A stretch of 64,000 nt of DNA from Leishmania mexicana MHOM/GT/2001/U1103 (taxonomy: Eukaryota; Euglenozoa; Kinetoplastea; Trypanosomatida; Trypanosomatidae). Positions 59,785 through 64,000 of the stretch are shown in pieces. The notes beneath the pieces were generated by a model. That model was not told the origin of the DNA and did not search any database. It saw nothing but the letters and a program-made list of their open reading frames with translations. The translations under genes and the position numbers were made by a program. Location of the stretch: contig NC_018305.1 of NCBI RefSeq assembly GCF_000234665.1, positions 60,827 to 124,826 of the forward strand, written 5' to 3'. Position 1 is the stretch's first letter; the number at the start of each line of letters is the position of its first letter.

Positions 59785-61875
59785 ATGGGCGGCTGCGTCG
59801 TCTCCGTCATGGAGGTGCTGAACCGCACCCGTCTCGTCGATAACCCGGACTTTGCGGCGCGGCGTGTCTATGGCGTCATCAACGAGCGCGTCACGGAGGA
59901 CGAGGCCGATCGCTCCGGTGTGTACCGGTGTGCGCGGCTGACGGATGAGCAGCACGTTGAGTGCTGTAACTGGTACGACGGACCGACGATCCTGCAGCGC
60001 CTCGCAGTCATCTGCGAGGAGCGCTGTGACCAGCGCGCCATGGCGTACCGCACGGTTGAGAAGGTGGTGAGGGAGTCCACGAAGGACGAGAAGGGCGGCA
60101 CGCGAGAATGGGAGTACACCTTCCTCAGCGAGCCGACGTACATCACGTACGCGGAGGTATGGCAGCGGCTCGTCGCGTTCGGTCGTGGCCTGGCCGAGTT
60201 GGGTCTTGCGAAGGGCAGTCGTGTGGCGCTGTACGAGGACACGCGGTGGGAGTGGCTGGTGACGATCCTCGGTGCGTGGACGCAGGAGATGATCGGCGTA
60301 ACCGTGTACGCGAACCTCGGCGAAGACGCCCTGCTCTACGCTCTCAAGGAGGCGACGTGCGCAGCGCTGGTGTGCAACGGCAAGAACGTCGGCAAGCTCA
60401 TCTCGCTGATGGACAAGTACGGCGTCCATAACGCGACGATCATCTACCTCGACGCGCTGCCGGCGAACGTGAACGCAGAGTCACACACGGTGATCGCGTG
60501 GACCGACGTCCTGGCAAAGGGTGCGCTGTCGACGGCCCCGTACAAGGTGCAGGACGCGAAGGACGAGGTGGCGCTGATCATGTACACGAGCGGCACGACC
60601 GGCAACCCGAAGGGCGTCGTGCACACGATCGGCGCGCTGACGCAAGGCACCCTCGGCCTGGAGCAGCGGCTGACGGACTTGATCGGCAGGGAGGAGGAGG
60701 AGTCGTACCTCGCCTACCTCCCGGCTGCACACATCTTCGAGTTCACGTGCGAGAACATCATGCTGCTGCGCGGCGCACTCATCGCGTTTGGCACCCCGCG
60801 CACGCTGACGGACGCCTTTGCGCGGCCGTGCGGTGATCTGCAGGCGTTCAACCCCTTCTTCTTCATCGGCGTGCCGCGCATCTTCGAGACCATCAGGAAG
60901 GCCGTCGAGGCGAAGCTGCCGCCCGTGGGCACGCTCAAGCGACAGGTGTTCGACCACGCCTACCAGAGCCGGCTGGCGGCGCTGAAGGAGGGCAAGGACA
61001 CGCCGTACTGGAACGAGAAGGTGTTCGCGGCGCCACGCAAGATTCTCGGGTCGAAGGTGCGCGGCATCTGCTGCGGCGGTGCTCCACTGTCCGACAAGAC
61101 ACAGGAGTGGCTGACCGTCATGATGGGCCGCCCCGTGGCGCAGGGCTACGGCATGACGGAGTCTGTGTGCAACGCCTCCGTGCAGCGCTCCGGTGAGCTC
61201 AAGTGTGAGGTGGGGCAGCTCCTGCACGGCGTCGAGGCGTGCCTGCTGGACACGGAGCACTACAAGCACACGGACAAGCCGCACCCACGTGGCGAGCTGC
61301 TGCTGCGCGGCCGCTTCGTCTTCAAGGGCTACTACAACCAGCCGGAGTTGACAGAGCAGAGCATACTCCCGGGTGGGTGGCTGCGCACGGGCGACGTGAT
61401 CGAGATGGATGCGGAGACGGGTCAGATGCGCATCATTGGCCGCGTCAAGGCGCTGGCGAAGAACTGCCTGGGCGAGTACATTGCGCTGGAGAACCTCGAA
61501 GCACTTTACTGCGCGTGCCCGGTCGTGGCGCCGAACGGGATCTGCGTCCTCGTGGACCCGCAGCAGCCCTTCATCACGGCGCTCGTGCTGACGGACGAGC
61601 AGAAGGCGATGGAGTTTGCCCGCACCCACAAGGTCGACAACGCGAGGTGGCCAGAAATCCTGAAGGACCCCGCCTTCATCGCCGCGGTCACCGCGTCGCT
61701 CGCGGAGATTGGCCGGAAAGCGGGCAAGAAATCGTTCGAGCTGCTGAAGCGCGTGTGTGTGCTGAGCGACGAGTGGACTCCGGAGAACAACCTGGTGACG
61801 GCCTCTATGAAGGTGCGCCGGAGCGCGATCGAAAAGCACTACGCCGACATCATCAAGGAGCTCTTTGCAGATTAG
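59785..61875 (+). CDS. ACSL: Long-chain acyl-CoA synthetase
   Basis: A 696-residue AMP-forming enzyme from the ATG at 59785; it activates free fatty acids to acyl-CoA using ATP. The P-loop-like AMP-binding motif YTSGTTGNPKG lies at about 267-277, PAAHIFEF at about 315, YGMTES at about 463, and the C-terminal GWLRTGDV and the GRVKALAKN hinge at about 535-565. The long linker before PAAHIFE and overall length match eukaryotic ACSL. The N-terminus is MGGCVVSV: Gly2 for N-myristoylation and Cys4 for palmitoylation, suggesting membrane anchoring without a TM. L. major chromosome 1 has several such genes in a cluster here; this window shows one. Confidence 0.96.
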   Translation: MGGCVVSVMEVLNRTRLVDNPDFAARRVYGVINERVTEDEADRSGVYRCARLTDEQHVECCNWYDGPTILQRLAVICEERCDQRAMAYRTVEKVVRESTKDEKGGTREWEYTFLSEPTYITYAEVWQRLVAFGRGLAELGLAKGSRVALYEDTRWEWLVTILGAWTQEMIGVTVYANLGEDALLYALKEATCAALVCNGKNVGKLISLMDKYGVHNATIIYLDALPANVNAESHTVIAWTDVLAKGALSTAPYKVQDAKDEVALIMYTSGTTGNPKGVVHTIGALTQGTLGLEQRLTDLIGREEEESYLAYLPAAHIFEFTCENIMLLRGALIAFGTPRTLTDAFARPCGDLQAFNPFFFIGVPRIFETIRKAVEAKLPPVGTLKRQVFDHAYQSRLAALKEGKDTPYWNEKVFAAPRKILGSKVRGICCGGAPLSDKTQEWLTVMMGRPVAQGYGMTESVCNASVQRSGELKCEVGQLLHGVEACLLDTEHYKHTDKPHPRGELLLRGRFVFKGYYNQPELTEQSILPGGWLRTGDVIEMDAETGQMRIIGRVKALAKNCLGEYIALENLEALYCACPVVAPNGICVLVDPQQPFITALVLTDEQKAMEFARTHKVDNARWPEILKDPAFIAAVTASLAEIGRKAGKKSFELLKRVCVLSDEWTPENNLVTASMKVRRSAIEKHYADIIKELFAD

Positions 61876-62963
61876 TCAAGGAAGAAGTGTGTGTGTGTGT
61901 GTGTGTGTGCGTGTGTGTGCGCCTCCCACCACCACCTCGGACACGTTGGCTTCTATGTTAAAACGTTCCCCAAAACGATACCGCCCTACTCACCAACTCA
62001 CCCACCCCTCCCTCCCTCACGCAGCAACGAGTAACAGAAACCTAAAGCGTGCAGGTGGCCGTGTCGACGCGAGGGGTGGGGGGGCGCGCATCAGTCTGTT
62101 GCCCCAGCGCCTTTCTCGGCGTCCGTCCATCACGTGGCCTCCACCCACACCCTCACACACACACACACCACCTCCACCACCTCCCCCTCCTCCTCCTCCG
62201 CCTGCTTCATCCGACCACGCCGCTCTTGGTCCTCACGGTCCTCGTACTCGTCGACTCGACTCTCTGTCTCTGTCTGTCTACTCGCGCGTGTGCGCGCTTC
62301 GTCCGGCACTCGAGCAGTGCAGCCGTCAGCCAGTGCAGCGGCCAGCCGGCAATTTCGTGATGGGCTAACGCATCTCGGAGCGTGGAGAGGCAGCGCCTGC
62401 TCGTCACAGACCCCGACGAGCGGGCGAACGGGATGTGCCTGAGCTGCTACGACGGCACCCCTGTGCAAAGCCATCTCGTACGCTGCGATGTGGGAGAGAC
62501 GATGCTCTCTTGTGGACAAGAATGGCTCGCTCCACACTCGCGACGGTGGCAGCATCGACAGCAGTTCCCAAGCTGCGCACTGACCCCGAAGCGCGCACTC
62601 GTCTTCGCTATGGGGCACCGGTTTGCCGTAAAGGACGTCGGTAAGGGGCGGCGGCGGCGTCGTCGCTCTCCCTGGCGGCCAAAGGCACCTGGCCGGTGGG
62701 GCACGTCGCAATGCCATGCTGGAGAAGTGAGCGCCAGTGATGGGCCCCCCACCGCCGACGCTGGCTGAAGCTGCGTCGCACCAACGTCGAGGCGCACAAC
62801 GCCAAGGTGACGAACGAGTCCTTCGCGGAGCAGCGCGAGATTCGGCAATGGCGTTGCTCACCCGCGTCTTTCTCTTCTGGCCCTACCAACACCGCCGCCA
62901 CCACCATCCACGGCTCTCCATCCCACTGCGCAAGCACAGTGGAAGACCAGACTCCCAGCACGC

Positions 62964-62994
<31 letters not shown>

Positions 62995-63337
62995 GATGCC
63001 GCTGCGCACTCTCCCTTCTCCTCTTCGCATCGCTGCAGCAGAGACCCTCGCCCACAGGCACACGTGCACGCCCATCACGTGCAGAGAGTGCGCTATATTC
63101 CCCCTGTCCTCCTCCTTCAACCCCAACCCTACCCCTATAACCCCCCCCCGACACTCCGCTCTCGCCCTTTGCTTATCCTCAGCCCTCCCCCTCCCACGTA
63201 CTTAGCGGTTTACCTTTTTCCCTTGCTGATACAGTGCTGCACACGCACACACTCTCCTACTGTACCGATCTCTCTCCCCCCTCTGCCTCTCTTCACGGAG
63301 TCTTTCGTGTTTTCCGTCAGCTTCGAACAGAACGGCG
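61876..63337. other. Intergenic with (TG)n, C-rich tracts and an unexplained island
   Basis: (TG)n at 61888-61920, (CA)n at 62152-62168, (TA)n at 62964-62979, (TG)n at 62980-62994. Bases about 62365-62870 are non-repetitive with coding-like composition but no recognisable domain. C/T-rich tracts at 63150-63200 and 63272-63300 precede the threonine aldolase. Confidence 0.55.
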
Positions 63338-64000
63338 ATGGAAACGACGGCGGCGACGGCGAAGCAGAGGCCGTACAGCTTCGTGAACGACTACAGCGTG
63401 GGCATGCACCCCAAGATCTTGGATCTGATGGTGCGCGATAACATGACGCAGCACGCGGGCTACGGGCTGGACAGCCACTGCGCGGAGGCGGCACGCCTCA
63501 TCGGCGAGCTGCTTGAGCAGCCGAGCGCGGATGTTCACTTTATCTCCGGCGGTACGCAGACGAACCTCATTGCCTGCAGCCTGGCGCTACGCCCGTGGGA
63601 AGCCGTCATCGCAACGGAGCTAGGCCACGTCAGCACGCACGAGACGGGCGCCATTGAAGCGACGGGGCACAAAGTCTTCACGATGCCGTGCCCGGACGGC
63701 AAGCTGCGCGTTGCCGACATCGAGAGCGCCCTGCACGCGAATCGCTCAGAGCACATGGTGATCCCCAAGCTCGTCTACATCTCCAACACAACGGAGGTTG
63801 GCACGCAGTACACGAAGCAGGAGCTGGAGGACCTCTCCGTCTTCTGCAGGGAGCACGGCCTCTACCTCTTCCTCGACGGTGCCCGCCTCGCCTCGGCCCT
63901 CAGCAGCCCCGTGAACGATCTGTCGTTGGCAGACATCGCCCGCCTGACGGACATGTTCTACATTGGCGCCACGAAGGCCGGTGGCATGTTCGGCGAGGCG
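63338..64000 (+). CDS. L-threonine aldolase, low-specificity type (3' end outside window)
   Basis: The first 221 codons of a PLP-dependent fold-type I enzyme that cleaves threonine (or allo-threonine) to glycine and acetaldehyde. Visible features are DYSVGMHPKIL, the early AGYGLDSHCAE, GGTQTNL (phosphate/PLP contact), the His in THETGAIEATGHK, LFLDGARL (Asp that pairs with the pyridine N) and YIGATKAGG near residues 208-214, where the Lys forms the Schiff base. All are in order. T. brucei lacks this enzyme, whereas Leishmania has it, so the gene supports a Leishmania-type genome. The ATG at 63338 is in frame and follows a C/T-rich tract; the reading frame is open to the window edge. Confidence 0.94.
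   Translation, partial: METTAATAKQRPYSFVNDYSVGMHPKILDLMVRDNMTQHAGYGLDSHCAEAARLIGELLEQPSADVHFISGGTQTNLIACSLALRPWEAVIATELGHVSTHETGAIEATGHKVFTMPCPDGKLRVADIESALHANRSEHMVIPKLVYISNTTEVGTQYTKQELEDLSVFCREHGLYLFLDGARLASALSSPVNDLSLADIARLTDMFYIGATKAGGMFGEA

Noticed and set aside
1..64000. CRISPR arrays, operons with ribosome binding sites, rRNA or tRNA genes
   Set aside because: None seen; the sequence is nuclear DNA of a trypanosomatid, where bacterial-type signals do not apply.

Overview
The window is nuclear DNA of a Leishmania-type trypanosomatid. The coding genes show no introns and sit in two long head-to-tail runs. Intergenic DNA is rich in (TG)n/(CA)n and in polypyrimidine tracts followed by AG (trans-splice acceptors). 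Most coding sequence is GC-rich at third positions. Gene content (exopolyphosphatase and RAE1 on either side of one divergent strand switch, then eS7, nicotinamidase, long-chain acyl-CoA synthetase and threonine aldolase) matches what I remember of Leishmania major chromosome 1. I cannot name the species from sequence alone.

Layout. Bases 1-16.8 kb form a minus-strand polycistron, read away from the switch: FAM210-like membrane protein, exopolyphosphatase, SERF protein, twin CX9C protein, RluA-type pseudouridine synthase, thioredoxin, enkurin-domain protein, a parallel beta-helix protein and an SNF2 ATPase cut by the window edge. A divergent strand-switch region at about 16.8-17.66 kb carries two C-tracts and is the expected bidirectional Pol II start zone. 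From 17.66 kb to the end lies a plus-strand polycistron: RAE1, a possible signal-peptidase subunit, MPC2, two unrecognised membrane proteins flanking an SYCP2-like protein, TMEM208/SND2, dymeclin, a coiled-coil protein, a degenerate family-X DNA polymerase-like protein, ribosomal protein eS7, BRAP2, an MFS protein, nicotinamidase, the cytoplasmic mRNA recapping enzyme, an acyl-CoA synthetase and a threonine aldolase cut by the right edge. As usual in these organisms the cotranscribed genes are not functionally grouped; regulation is expected mainly through UTRs.

The most notable points are: a family-X polymerase fold that seems to lack all its catalytic carboxylates; a very large recapping enzyme with a Pro/Met/His-rich N-terminus, a degenerate motif V and a C-terminal Cys-rich module; an SYCP2-like protein that may be a kinetoplastid kinetochore component; a 114-bp near-perfect inverted repeat at 45.5-45.8 kb; and a 19-bp perfect hairpin at 57.24 kb. 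A chimeric contig between two gaps (50271-51400) fuses a second partial nicotinamidase copy to an inverted piece of the recapping gene and is most likely an assembly error. Three gaps of 100 N are present.
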